From Actinoplanes sp. M2I2 (GTDB lineage Bacteria > Actinomycetota > Actinomycetes > Mycobacteriales > Micromonosporaceae): a stretch of DNA of 64,000 nt. Both the position numbers and the translations under genes were made by a program. The notes beneath the pieces are model-generated. The model was not told where the DNA came from. It did not search any database and was given only the letters and a program-made list of their open reading frames with translations. This document shows, in pieces, positions 16,791 to 25,456 of the stretch (positions within the stretch are counted from its first letter, which is position 1; every line of letters begins with the position of its first letter). The DNA is taken from NCBI RefSeq assembly GCF_023544445.1, contig NZ_JALPVJ010000010.1, forward strand, positions 62,001-126,000, written 5' to 3'.

Positions 16791-17678
16791 GTGAGCGACA
16801 TGCGGCGCGACCCTGACGAGGACGACGACGCCACCGCGCGTCTGCCCAGATCCGATCGTGCCGGCTCGCCCGTGTTCCGGCCGACCGGCTCCCCTCCGGA
16901 CCGTCCGGCGGCCGTCCCGGCCGAGCCGGGGAGTCCGCCCTTCGCTTCGATCGGCGCCGGGCCGGCCGACAGCGGTCCGGGTGACAGCTCCGACATCGAC
17001 TCGACCGCCGGCGCAGGCTCGGCCGGTGCCGGTGCGGCCTCTGCTTCCGCCGGCGGGGACAGTTCTGCTTCCGGCCGCAACGGCCCGGGAACGGCGGCCG
17101 CCGGTGGCCCCGGTGGGTCCAGGCCGGCGTGGCAGCGGCTGGCCGGCGTCGGCGATGCGTCGGGGGCGCCCGCCGGGCGGCAGCGGCGCCGGCGCCAATG
17201 GTTCGTGGCGGGCATCTCGATCGGGGCGGCGCTCGTGGTGATCGCGCTCTGCGCCGGGGCGCTCGCCGTCGTCGACGCCGTCTCCGACGTCAAGGACAGC
17301 GCCTCCGAGGCCCGCGAGACGCGGGAGATACGCGACCAGAGCTGCCTCGAACTCGAACGCCGCCTCAACCGCCTGAACCCGCCCGGCGCCGCGCCCGCTC
17401 CGCCCGCTCGGGCCGTGGCGATCCGCGACGAGAACGCGGCTGTCCGAATCTACGTCGGCGAGATCAACGAGGCCCGCGCCCAGGACGGCTGGCGGCAGCT
17501 CCTGGACGCCCGGGCCGTCTACGCGGACGCGCTCGACCGTCAGGCGAAAGCGCGGACGCCGGCCTTCTACGTCCCGCCGCGGAACGTGGACGACGAGCCT
17601 CTCGCCGGCGACCTGGTCGACTGGTCCCCCGCGCCCTGCGCCGGCCCCATCCGCCGCCTGGCCGCTCCGGACCTCTGA
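16791..17678 (+). CDS. Single-pass membrane protein with disordered N-terminus
   Basis: The product is 295 aa from a GTG. Residues 1-135 are disordered (Gly/Ala/Pro/Ser-rich, acidic start DPDEDDD), followed by a basic RQRRRRQ cluster, one membrane helix near 142-165, and an extracellular part of about 125 residues with two Cys (QSCLEL and APCAGP) that could form a disulfide. No family is recognised. It follows the tldD/pmbA pair by 63 bases but has no obvious link to it. Confidence 0.75.
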   Translation: MSDMRRDPDEDDDATARLPRSDRAGSPVFRPTGSPPDRPAAVPAEPGSPPFASIGAGPADSGPGDSSDIDSTAGAGSAGAGAASASAGGDSSASGRNGPGTAAAGGPGGSRPAWQRLAGVGDASGAPAGRQRRRRQWFVAGISIGAALVVIALCAGALAVVDAVSDVKDSASEARETREIRDQSCLELERRLNRLNPPGAAPAPPARAVAIRDENAAVRIYVGEINEARAQDGWRQLLDARAVYADALDRQAKARTPAFYVPPRNVDDEPLAGDLVDWSPAPCAGPIRRLAAPDL

Positions 17679-17958
17679 CCGGCCCTGACCACCGCTCGGC
17701 GGCCGACACGAGGGGGCGCCCCGGCGTCTTGTCCGGCCGCCGCCCGACCGTCCGTTTCGGATCAGGCGGCGCAAGATCCATTAATACGTGGGAGCGTGTC
17801 GATGTGATGGGGGTCGAGATTTGTGATCCAGACCCCATCCCTCGGCGCGAAAGTGTCCGGCCCTCGGCGTAACGTGTGCCCCACATCACGCAAGCATGGC
17901 GGCTGCCGGGCTCCCCCTCGCTCGCCGGCCGGGTCACTTTGGCACGTCAGGAGATCGA
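17679..17958 (+). promoter_or_regulatory. sdh upstream region with a CRP/GlxR-like site
   Basis: The leader of sdhCAB contains TGTGC-CCCACA-TCACG at 17875-17890, matching TGTGA-N6-TCACA at eight of ten positions. CRP-family regulators (GlxR, Crp) control sdh in several actinobacteria. A possible -10 TAACGT overlaps it at 17870-17875. AGGAGA precedes the sdhC ATG. The site is inferred from pattern only. Confidence 0.35.
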
Positions 17959-18780
17959 ATGACGACGACGGCAACGAGGCCGGGCGTGGGACCCTCCGGT
18001 CCCGATCGACCACGCGCGGCGATCACGGCCAAGACGCTGCGCACCGACCGGTGGTGGCTAGCCCCACTCATCACCTTCGTCGGGCTGGGGGCATGGGTCG
18101 CCTACGCGACCGTTCGCGTCTTCATGCACAAGTGGTATTTCGTGGAGGCCTACCACTACCTCACACCGTTCTACTCGCCGTGTCTGACCGACCGGTGCGT
18201 GGAAGGCTCGGCCCTGTTCGGCACGCCGCTGCCGAGCTTCTGGCTGCTGCCCGAGGCCGCCTTCACCCTGCCGTTCCTACTGCTCTTCCGGTTGACCTGC
18301 TACTACTACCGCAAGGCCTACTACCGGGCCTTCTGGCTCTCCCCGCCGGCCTGCGCGGTTCCCGACGGCCACGAGAAATACACCGGCGAGACGCGGTTCC
18401 CGCTGATCTTCCAGAACGCTCACCGCTACGCCTTCTACGCCGCCGTGATCATCTCGCTGATCAACACCTACGACGCGATCATCGCGTTCCGCAGCGGCGA
18501 CTCGTTCGGCTTCGGGCTAGGCAACATCATTCTGGTCGGCAACGTGGTCATGCTCTGGCTGTACACGTTGTCCTGCCACTCGTGCCGCCACATCGCCGGC
18601 GGCCGCCTCAAGCACTTCTCCAAGCACCCCGTGCGCTACCGCGTCTGGACCTTCGTGTCGAAGCTGAACGTCCGCCACATGCAGCTGGCCTGGATCACCC
18701 TGGGCACCCTGGCGCTGACCGACTTCTACGTCATGGCCGTGTCCGCCGGCTGGTTCTCCGATCTTCGGTTCGTCGGCTAG
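17959..18780 (+). CDS. sdhC: Succinate dehydrogenase membrane subunit (Sdh1 type)
   Basis: The product is 273 aa from ATG 17959 with AGGAG seven bases upstream. An upstream in-frame start at 17896 lacks a ribosome site. There are about five hydrophobic helices. Two Cys/His clusters stand out: SPCLTDRC near residues 74-81, and CHSCRH near 208-213 between helices. This is the single-anchor form encoded in actinobacterial sdhCAB operons, related to mycobacterial Sdh1. I recall a mycobacterial Sdh1 structure with a membrane-embedded Rieske-type cluster. Whether these Cys/His residues correspond to it needs alignment. It anchors SdhA and SdhB and passes electrons to menaquinone. Confidence 0.85.
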   Translation: MTTTATRPGVGPSGPDRPRAAITAKTLRTDRWWLAPLITFVGLGAWVAYATVRVFMHKWYFVEAYHYLTPFYSPCLTDRCVEGSALFGTPLPSFWLLPEAAFTLPFLLLFRLTCYYYRKAYYRAFWLSPPACAVPDGHEKYTGETRFPLIFQNAHRYAFYAAVIISLINTYDAIIAFRSGDSFGFGLGNIILVGNVVMLWLYTLSCHSCRHIAGGRLKHFSKHPVRYRVWTFVSKLNVRHMQLAWITLGTLALTDFYVMAVSAGWFSDLRFVG

Positions 18781-18794
18781 GGGGCGGCGCACAC

Positions 18795-20762
18795 ATGAGC
18801 ACTGCAAGGATCGAACGACACCACTACGACGTCGTCGTGATCGGGGCCGGCGGCGCCGGGCTGCGCGCGGCGATCGAGGCCCGGCTGGCCGGCAAGCGCA
18901 CCGCCATCATCTCGAAATCGCTGTTCGGCAAGGCCCACACGGTGATGGCCGAGGGCGGCGCCGCGGCGGCCATGGGCAACGTCAACTCGCGCGACAACTG
19001 GATGGTCCACTTCCGCGACACCATGCGCGGCGGCAAGTTCCTCAACAACTTCCGCATGGCCGAGCTGCACGCCAAGGAAGCCCCGGAACGCATCTGGGAG
19101 CTGGAGACGTACGGCGCGCTCTTCGACCGTACGAAGGACGGCAAGATCTCCCAGCGGAACTTCGGCGGCCACGAGTACCCCCGGCTGGCGCACGTCGGCG
19201 ACCGCACCGGCCTCGAGCTGATCCGCACCCTGCAGCAGAAGATCGTCTCGCTGCAGCAGGAGGACTTCGCCGAGACCGGCAACTACGACGCGCGCATCCG
19301 GGTCTTCTCCGAGACCACGATCACCGAGCTGCTGCTCGACGGCAACCGGGTGGCCGGCGCCTTCGGCTACTACCGCGAGTCGGGCGAGTTCCTGCTGCTC
19401 GAGGCGCCCGCCGTGATCCTGGCGACCGGCGGTGTCGGCCGCAGCTACAAGGTCACGTCGAATTCGTGGGAGTACACCGGCGACGGCCACGCCCTCGCGC
19501 TGCGAGCCGGCGCGACGCTGATCAACATGGAGTTCCTCCAGTTCCACCCGACCGGCATGGTCTGGCCGCCCAGCGTCAAGGGCATCCTGGTCACCGAGTC
19601 GGTCCGGGGCGACGGTGGCGTGCTGCGCAACAGCGAGGGCAAGCGCTTCATGTTCGACTACGTCCCCGACGTGTTCCGCAAGCAGTACGCGGACACCGAG
19701 GAGGAGGCCGACCGGTGGTACAACGACGCCGACAACAACCGCCGCCCACCCGAGCTGCTGCCTCGTGACGAGGTCGCCCGGGCGATCAACTCCGAGGTCA
19801 AGGCCGGGCGCGGCACCCCGGCCGGCGGCGTCTACCTCGACGTGTCCACCCGGATGCCGGCCGAGACCATCACCCGGCGGCTCCCGTCGATGTATCACCA
19901 GTTCAAGGAGCTGGCCGATGTCGACATCACCAAGGAGCCGATGGAGGTCGGACCGACCTGTCACTACGTGATGGGCGGCGTCGAGGTCGAGCCCGACAGC
20001 GCGGCCGCGATGGGCTCGGTCGAGGGCCTGTTCGCCGCGGGCGAGGTGTCCGGCGGCATGCACGGCTCCAACCGTCTCGGCGGCAACTCGCTGTCCGACC
20101 TGCTGGTGTTCGGCAAGCGCGCCGGTGAGCACGCCGCCGCGTATGCCGAGTCGCTGCCCAAGCGGCCCAAGGTCGACACGTCCGACGTGGAGGCTGCGGT
20201 GCTCACGGCGCTCGCGCCGCTGGAGAGGCAGGGCGGCGAAAACCCGTACACCCTGCAGCAGGATCTCCAGGCGGTGATGGGCGACCTGGTCGGCATCATC
20301 CGGCGCGAGAGCGAGCTGACCGACGCGCTCAAGCGGCTCCAGGAGCTCAAGGCGCGCGTCGCCCAGGTCGGCGCGGCCGGTGGCCGCCGTTACAACCCGG
20401 GCTGGCACCTTGCGCTCGACCTGCGCAACATGCTGATCGTCTCGGAGTGCACGGCCAAGGCGGCGCTCGAGCGTGAGGAGTCCCGCGGCGGTCACACCCG
20501 CGAGGACTTCCCGCAGATGAACCCGCAGTGGCGGCTGGTCAACCTGGTCTGCTCGCTGGACCGCTCGGGCGACGTGCACCTCGAGCGCAAGTCGCTGCCC
20601 CGCATGCGCGACGAGCTGATCCAGCTGTTCGAGCGCACCGAGCTGTCGAAATACCTGACCGAGGACGAGCTGTCCCAGTTCGACGCGATCGAGGGCCCGA
20701 AGGGCGACGCCCGCATCCCCGGCGTCCGCACCGACGGGCAGAGCAAGACGGAGGCGAAGTAA
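18795..20762 (+). CDS. sdhA: Succinate dehydrogenase flavoprotein subunit
   Basis: The product is 655 aa from ATG 18795 behind GGGGCGG. The frame continues far upstream but those codons overlap sdhC. The FAD Rossmann motif VVVIGAGGAGLRAA is at residues 14-27. KAHTVMAEGG carries the His for covalent 8-alpha-N3-histidyl FAD attachment. Substrate-loop residues are in HPTGM and in GGNSLSDLLVFGKRAG. It oxidises succinate to fumarate on the cytosolic face. The stop and the sdhB start share one base (TAATG). Confidence 0.96.
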   Translation: MSTARIERHHYDVVVIGAGGAGLRAAIEARLAGKRTAIISKSLFGKAHTVMAEGGAAAAMGNVNSRDNWMVHFRDTMRGGKFLNNFRMAELHAKEAPERIWELETYGALFDRTKDGKISQRNFGGHEYPRLAHVGDRTGLELIRTLQQKIVSLQQEDFAETGNYDARIRVFSETTITELLLDGNRVAGAFGYYRESGEFLLLEAPAVILATGGVGRSYKVTSNSWEYTGDGHALALRAGATLINMEFLQFHPTGMVWPPSVKGILVTESVRGDGGVLRNSEGKRFMFDYVPDVFRKQYADTEEEADRWYNDADNNRRPPELLPRDEVARAINSEVKAGRGTPAGGVYLDVSTRMPAETITRRLPSMYHQFKELADVDITKEPMEVGPTCHYVMGGVEVEPDSAAAMGSVEGLFAAGEVSGGMHGSNRLGGNSLSDLLVFGKRAGEHAAAYAESLPKRPKVDTSDVEAAVLTALAPLERQGGENPYTLQQDLQAVMGDLVGIIRRESELTDALKRLQELKARVAQVGAAGGRRYNPGWHLALDLRNMLIVSECTAKAALEREESRGGHTREDFPQMNPQWRLVNLVCSLDRSGDVHLERKSLPRMRDELIQLFERTELSKYLTEDELSQFDAIEGPKGDARIPGVRTDGQSKTEAK

Positions 20763-21811
20763 TGGGCACCAAGCGCCACTTCCGCGTCTGGCGGGGCGAC
20801 TCGGCCGGCGGCGACATCCAGGATTTCGATGTCGAGGTCAACGACGGCGAGGTCGTGCTCGACATCATCCACCGGCTGCAGGCGACGCAGACCCCCGATC
20901 TCGCGTGCCGGTGGAACTGTAAGGCCGGCAAGTGCGGCTCGTGCTCGATGGAGATCAACGGCAAGCCGCGGCTGGGTTGCATGACCCGCATGTCGACGTT
21001 CGAAGAGGACGAGACGGTCACAATCACGCCGCTGCGCACCTTCCCGGTCATCCGCGATCTCGTCACCGACGTGTCGTTCAACTACGACAAGGCGCGCGAG
21101 ACACCGGCCTTCGCGCCGCCCCCCGGGGTGGCGCCGGGTGACTACCGGATGCAGCAGATCGACGTCGAGCGGAGCCAGGAGTTCCGCAAGTGCATCGAGT
21201 GCTTCCTCTGCCAGAACACGTGCCATGTCGTACGCGACCACGAGGACAACAAGGCGGCGTTCTCCGGCCCGCGCTCCTTCATCCGGGCCGCCGAGCTCGA
21301 CATGCACCCGCTCGACGACCGTGAGGACCGCAAGGAGTACGCGCAGGCTCACCAGGGCATGGGCTTGTGCAACATCACCAAGTGCTGCACCGAGGTCTGC
21401 CCCGAGCACATCAAGATCACCGACAACGCGATCATCCCGATGAAGGAACGCGTGGTCGACCGCCGCTACGACCCGCTGGTCTGGCTCGGCCGCAAGATCT
21501 TCCGCCGCGACCAGCTCAACGGCTCCGACGGCGAGTCGATGGCGCCGAGCACCTCGGTCGGCGTCACCGACGTGGCCAAGGGCGCGCCCTACACGACCAA
21601 TCGCCTGCCGGAGAACCCGCCGGTCCGCGAGGACGGCCGCATGGACGTCACCGAAGTGACCCTGCCCAACCCGGGCGGCCCGTCCCCGTTCGGCGATCAG
21701 ACGTTCCCGCTGCCGCCCGACAAGGTGAGCTACCAGCAGCCCGGCCCGCGGCACGGCAGCCTCGGCGAGGACGGCAACCGCAGCGAAGACGGCCACCACC
21801 AGACCCACTGA
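20762..21811 (+). CDS. sdhB: Succinate dehydrogenase iron-sulfur subunit
   Basis: The product is 349 aa from ATG 20762. The N-terminal [2Fe-2S] domain has CRWNCKAGKCGSC. The C-terminal part has CIECFLCQNTC and CNITKCCTEVCPEH for the [4Fe-4S] and third cluster. The protein is about 90 residues longer than typical SdhB, with a Pro/Gly-rich C-terminal tail (NPGGPSPFGDQTFPLPPDK). It transfers electrons from SdhA to the membrane subunit. A strong hairpin follows the gene. Confidence 0.95.
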   Translation: MGTKRHFRVWRGDSAGGDIQDFDVEVNDGEVVLDIIHRLQATQTPDLACRWNCKAGKCGSCSMEINGKPRLGCMTRMSTFEEDETVTITPLRTFPVIRDLVTDVSFNYDKARETPAFAPPPGVAPGDYRMQQIDVERSQEFRKCIECFLCQNTCHVVRDHEDNKAAFSGPRSFIRAAELDMHPLDDREDRKEYAQAHQGMGLCNITKCCTEVCPEHIKITDNAIIPMKERVVDRRYDPLVWLGRKIFRRDQLNGSDGESMAPSTSVGVTDVAKGAPYTTNRLPENPPVREDGRMDVTEVTLPNPGGPSPFGDQTFPLPPDKVSYQQPGPRHGSLGEDGNRSEDGHHQTH

Positions 21812-21835
21812 TCAGCCCGCCCAGACCCCGAACAC

Positions 21836-21864
21836 CCGGCCGCCGACGCCACGTCGGCGGCCGG
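21836..21864. terminator. Hairpin terminator between convergent sdhB and tetR
   Basis: A perfect 13-bp stem (CCGGCCGCCGACG with CGTCGGCGGCCGG) encloses a three-base loop in the short gap between the convergent sdhB and TetR genes. There is no T-tract, as is usual for very GC-rich actinobacteria. It could act in both directions. Confidence 0.75.
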
Positions 21865-21892
21865 TCGTGTCCGTGGCTGTTGCGCCCTCGGC

Positions 21893-22648
21893 TCAGGGGC
21901 CGGACGGCTTGCCGGTGTTGTTTTCCAGCCAGAGCTCCAGGCCGTCGAGCAGGCGTTCCAGGCCGAAGGCGTACGTCTCTTCCAGCACCTGATCGGGGTC
22001 GTTGGGCATCGGGCCGGTCTCCTGGCGCCACTTCTCGTAGTTGGGGTTGTCCGAGGCGAGCCGCTGCAGGTAGGGCTCGACGTCCTCGGCGATCTGCTCG
22101 TATGTCTGGCCGGTGCGCTTGAGGGCCGACTTGATCGCCGACTCGGACGTGGCCGCCCCGATCGCGTGTGAGTTGAGCACCGCGGTCGCGTGTGACAACG
22201 CCATGCCTCGGAAGCCCGCCGCGATGAAGAGCGCCACCAACCGCTCACCGAGACGCATCGCGTTGGGCCCGATGGTGGGATGCAGACCGAGCAGGCCGAT
22301 CGCCCACGGGTGCCGGAGCAGCGCCGACCGCATCCCGTTGGCGCTGATCGAGGCGCCGATCCGCCAGCCGGTGTCACCCGGCTCGGGCACGTAGATCTCG
22401 CCGAGCACCTCGTCGACGGCCAGCTCGAGCAGCTCGTCCTTGTTGGCCACATGCCAGTAGAGCGACGTCGCCCCCGAGCCGAGCTTGGTGCCCAGCCGGC
22501 GCATGCTGAGCCCGGCCGGGCCCTCGGCGTCGAGCAACTCCATCGCCGCGCGGACGATCTGCTCACGGCTCAGGGTCGGCTGGCCGGTCTGGGCACGCGG
22601 TGGGCGCAACCAGACGGAGCCGGTGAACGAGTCGGACCTCGGCGGCAT
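21893..22648 (-). CDS. TetR-family repressor of the adjacent MFS pump
   Basis: The product is 251 aa. ATG 22648 is chosen because AGAGGA is correctly spaced. An ATG two codons earlier is also possible. The HTH is at about residues 30-75 (REQIVRAAMELLDAEG, LSMRRLGTKLGSGATSLYWHV). The C-terminal ligand domain resembles the TetR_C/ActII-type group that controls drug efflux. It is divergent from the MFS gene, with three operator half sites in the shared 102-bp region, so autoregulation and repression of the pump by a ligand-released TetR are likely. Confidence 0.88.
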   Translation of the reverse strand: MPPRSDSFTGSVWLRPPRAQTGQPTLSREQIVRAAMELLDAEGPAGLSMRRLGTKLGSGATSLYWHVANKDELLELAVDEVLGEIYVPEPGDTGWRIGASISANGMRSALLRHPWAIGLLGLHPTIGPNAMRLGERLVALFIAAGFRGMALSHATAVLNSHAIGAATSESAIKSALKRTGQTYEQIAEDVEPYLQRLASDNPNYEKWRQETGPMPNDPDQVLEETYAFGLERLLDGLELWLENNTGKPSGP

Positions 22649-22687
22649 GCACATTCCTCTCGACCTGCCCATCCTAAAGCCACTCGC

Positions 22688-22737
22688 ACAGTGTTCGAGC
22701 CCACTGGTACGGTGTGCGAGCCAATCGAACACCGTAC
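22688..22737. promoter_or_regulatory. Three-copy operator between TetR and MFS genes
   Basis: ACAGTGTTCGAGCC (22688-22701) and ACGGTGTGCGAGCC (22709-22722) are direct copies 21 bp apart. A third copy, ACGGTGTTCGATT, lies inverted at 22723-22735. The second and third copies give a perfect 9-bp inverted repeat, GTACGGTGT (22707-22715) and ACACCGTAC (22729-22737). It is the likely TetR binding site. Confidence 0.7.
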
Positions 22738-22750
22738 GAGAGAGGCCGTC

Positions 22751-24262
22751 ATGACGGAGCGCAACCCTCGGCGTTGGTTGATCCTCGGTGTGCTGTGTCT
22801 GAGCCTGCTGGTGGTCGTCGTCGACAACATGGTGCTGAACATCGCGATCCCGTCGCTCATCCGCGACCTCGGCGCGAGCACCGCCCAGATTCAGTGGATC
22901 ATCGACGCGTACATCCTGGTCTTCGCCGGCCTGCTGCTCACGGCGGGCAGCCTGTCGGACCGCCACGGCCGTCGCCGCGGACTGGTCATCGGCCTGGTCG
23001 TCTTTGGCGGCGCCTCGGTGCTGGCGACCCTCTGCCGGACCCCGGAGCAGCTCATCGCCGCACGCGGCCTGATGGGGGTCGGGGCCGCGTTCCTCATGCC
23101 GGGCACCCTCTCGATCCTCACCACGGTCTTCGCCGAGGACGAGCGCAAGAAGGCCATCGCCATCTGGAGCTCGGTGCTCATGCTCGGCGCGCTGGGCGGG
23201 CCCAGCCTCGGCGGCCTGCTCCTCGAGCACTTCTGGTGGGGCTCGATCTTCCTGCTCAACGTGCCGATCGCGATCCTCGGCATCCTCGCCGCGCTGGCCG
23301 TCATCCCCGAGTCCCGCGGCACGGCGAGCCGGCCCGACCTCCTCGGCGCGCTGTTGTCGATGATCGGCATGACCGCCCTGGTCTGGGCCGTGATCTCGTC
23401 GGCCCAGGACGGCTGGAGCTCGATCTCCACCCTCGGCGGTTTCGTCGTCGCGGCCCTCGGACTCACCGCCTTCGCCCTGTGGGAGCGCAAAGTCGCCGAG
23501 CCGATGCTGCCACTCAAGCTCTTCCGCAACCGCAACTTCGCGGGCGCCAGCCTCTCGATCGTCCTCCTCTCGTTCTCCGCGGGCGGGGTGCTGGTCGCGC
23601 TGACGCAGTACCTCCAGTTCGTGCTCGGCTACGAACCCCTGAAAGCCGGCACGGCCTTCATTCCGATGATCGTCACCGCCATGGTCTTCAACGGCGTGGG
23701 CGTCGTCGTCGACAAGAGATTCGGCACCCGTACGGCCCTGGCCGCCGGGCTGCTGCTCATGGCCGGCGGCTTCGGGATCCTCACCTCGCTCTCTCCGGGA
23801 GACGGCTATCTCAAGCTGGCGTTCGCCCTCGTCGTCATGGGCATGGGCAGCGGCACAGCCGGGCCGGCCGCCTACGGCACGCTGATGAGCGCGCTTCCGC
23901 CCGAGCGGGTCGGCGTCGGCTCGGCGGTGAACGACACCGTGCAGCAGGTCGGCACCGCGCTGAGCGTTGCCGTGCTCGGCAGCGTGCTCACCGCCACCTA
24001 TCGCGCGGCCATGCCCACCGACGCGGCCGACCAGGCCCGCGACTCGATCGGCGAGGCGCTGCGGATCGCGACGGCGACCGGTGATGCGGCGCTCGCCCGG
24101 GCCGCGCAGGATTCGTTCGTCTCGGCGATCGCATCAACCTCTCTGATCGGTCTCGTCGGCGGAGTCGTAGCAGCGGTGGTCGCGGTGGCCGTCCTGCGTC
24201 CGTCGCCGAAGGGCGTACCAGACGATGCCGCCGCCGAGCCGGAGTCGCAACTGGCCGGCTGA
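22751..24262 (+). CDS. MFS multidrug efflux transporter (DHA2, 14-helix type)
   Basis: The product is 503 aa. Motif A-like GSLSDRHGRRRGL follows helix 2, motif C-like ALGGPSLGGLL lies in helix 5, and the early VVDNMVLNIAIPSL matches the D1 motif of the EmrB/QacA (DHA2) group. Roughly fourteen hydrophobic helices are visible. It is a proton-coupled exporter of drugs or secondary metabolites in the cytoplasmic membrane. It is divergent from the TetR gene that probably controls it. The substrate is unknown. Confidence 0.9.
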   Translation: MTERNPRRWLILGVLCLSLLVVVVDNMVLNIAIPSLIRDLGASTAQIQWIIDAYILVFAGLLLTAGSLSDRHGRRRGLVIGLVVFGGASVLATLCRTPEQLIAARGLMGVGAAFLMPGTLSILTTVFAEDERKKAIAIWSSVLMLGALGGPSLGGLLLEHFWWGSIFLLNVPIAILGILAALAVIPESRGTASRPDLLGALLSMIGMTALVWAVISSAQDGWSSISTLGGFVVAALGLTAFALWERKVAEPMLPLKLFRNRNFAGASLSIVLLSFSAGGVLVALTQYLQFVLGYEPLKAGTAFIPMIVTAMVFNGVGVVVDKRFGTRTALAAGLLLMAGGFGILTSLSPGDGYLKLAFALVVMGMGSGTAGPAAYGTLMSALPPERVGVGSAVNDTVQQVGTALSVAVLGSVLTATYRAAMPTDAADQARDSIGEALRIATATGDAALARAAQDSFVSAIASTSLIGLVGGVVAAVVAVAVLRPSPKGVPDDAAAEPESQLAG

Positions 24263-24266
24263 GGCC

Positions 24267-24306
24267 TGTGGACAACTCGGGCCCGGACGAAAAGGGCTGT
24301 GGACAA
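24267..24306. promoter_or_regulatory. Two perfect DnaA-box-like 9-mers upstream of the AlkB-like gene
   Basis: TGTGGACAA occurs at 24267-24275 and again at 24298-24306, 31 bp apart in the same orientation. Its complement TTGTCCACA is the actinobacterial DnaA box. They lie between the MFS stop and the AlkB-like promoter (TAACAT at 24332-24337, six bases before the ATG). Control of a DNA-repair gene by DnaA is an inference. Confidence 0.5.
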
Positions 24307-24343
24307 CGAAACGATCCTCGAACAACCGTACTAACATGGCGGC

Positions 24344-24991
24344 ATGACCAGCACCTACCAGCCGTCGATGTTCGACCTGCCCGGCGACGCCGGGGGCGGC
24401 CCCGCCTCCGGCGTCGGCGAGCTCGCCGGCCGCGTCACCCGTCATCGCCTCACGGCCGGTGCCTGGGTCGACGTGCTGCCCGGCTGGCTGCACGGGTCGG
24501 ACGACGTCTTCGAGTCCCTGCTGGGCATCGACTGGCGCGCCGACCGCCGCCAGATGTACGACAACGTCGTCGACGTGCCCAGGCTGCTGCGCTGGTTCGG
24601 CGGCGATGAGCAGCTGCCCCATCCCGCCCTCACCGAGGCTCGGTCCTCGCTCAACGCCCACTACGCCGACGAGCTGGGCGAGGAGTTCGTCACCGCAGGC
24701 ATGTGCCTCTATCGGGACGGCCGCGACAGCGTCGCCTGGCACGGTGACACGATCGGCCGCTCGGCCCGGCACGACACGATGGTGGCCATCGTGTCCGTCG
24801 GCTCGCCGCGCCACCTCTCGCTGCGCCCGCGGGCGGGCGGCCACGAGACGCTGCGCTTCCCGCTCGGCCACGGCGACCTGATCGTCATGGGCGGCTCCTG
24901 CCAACGCACCTGGGAGCACGCGATCCTCAAGACGGCCCGGCCCGTCGGCCCGCGCATCAGCATCCAGTTCCGCCCCGTCAACGTGGCCTGA
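24344..24991 (+). CDS. AlkB-like 2-oxoglutarate/Fe(II) dioxygenase
   Basis: The product is 215 aa. Iron ligands appear as His/Asp in VAWHGDTIG and His in WEHAILK. The 2-oxoglutarate arginines are in RISIQFRPV, and the substrate-side MYDN segment is present. This matches bacterial AlkB homologues that oxidatively remove alkyl groups from DNA or RNA bases. Actinobacterial AlkB relatives of this length begin with a short QPSMFD segment, as here. The transcript is probably leaderless. Confidence 0.9.
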   Translation: MTSTYQPSMFDLPGDAGGGPASGVGELAGRVTRHRLTAGAWVDVLPGWLHGSDDVFESLLGIDWRADRRQMYDNVVDVPRLLRWFGGDEQLPHPALTEARSSLNAHYADELGEEFVTAGMCLYRDGRDSVAWHGDTIGRSARHDTMVAIVSVGSPRHLSLRPRAGGHETLRFPLGHGDLIVMGGSCQRTWEHAILKTARPVGPRISIQFRPVNVA

Positions 24992-25456
24992 GCCGACCCG
25001 GCACCCATCGACCGCAGCCGCATCACCGGCACCAAGCCGCCGCGCCACCGCCCCGCGCCGCCGCGCCACCACGCCGCGCCACCACGCCTGCCGGGCCGCC
25101 GCCGCTACTGAGCGGGCCGCACCTCGCCGCCGGCCGGGCGCACCCGGCTCCGAGCCGCCGCCCCGTCGGGCCACTGTGCCTCCGGTGCCCCGCTACCGAC
25201 ACCCGACGCCCGACCGCCAGACCCGAACGCCCGGTTCTGCGCCCTGGCGCAAAGCTCGCCGTCGGAAGCCCCGAGCGACCCCATACCGTGCGATAAATCT
25301 CGATGGAAACAACTTGGAAACAGGCGGTTGACGTGCGCGGAGAGAAAGTTACACTGCGAGTGTAAATAGTTGACCTTCACGCTCCACAGAGGACGGGCCG
25401 TGCCTTCCGGCGCTTCCGTTCGTCCGGCCACTCCGCCGCTCCGAGCCGAGGTGACC
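24992..25456. other. 465-bp region: low-complexity stretch then livG promoter
   Basis: No convincing gene. The first part (to about 25110) is C/G-only low complexity, with imperfect repeats of GCCGCGCCACCAC type. TGCGCC-CT-GGCGCA (25238-25251) is a short palindrome. AT content rises sharply after 25285, where the promoter and operator of the ABC operon lie. Frames on the minus strand here have no family resemblance and random composition. Confidence 0.6.
25328..25365 (+). promoter_or_regulatory. Promoter with overlapping palindromic operator for the liv operon
   Basis: The -35 TTGACG (25328-25333) and -10 TACACT (25350-25355) are separated by 16 bases. The -10 lies inside a perfect palindrome TTACACT-GCG-AGTGTAA (25349-25365), so a bound repressor would block RNA polymerase. 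Fourteen of its seventeen bases recur at 38345-38361. Confidence 0.7.

Noticed and set aside
24267..24306. Replication origin suggested by the DnaA boxes
   Set aside because: Only two boxes, no AT-rich unwinding region, and no dnaA/dnaN/rpmH nearby.
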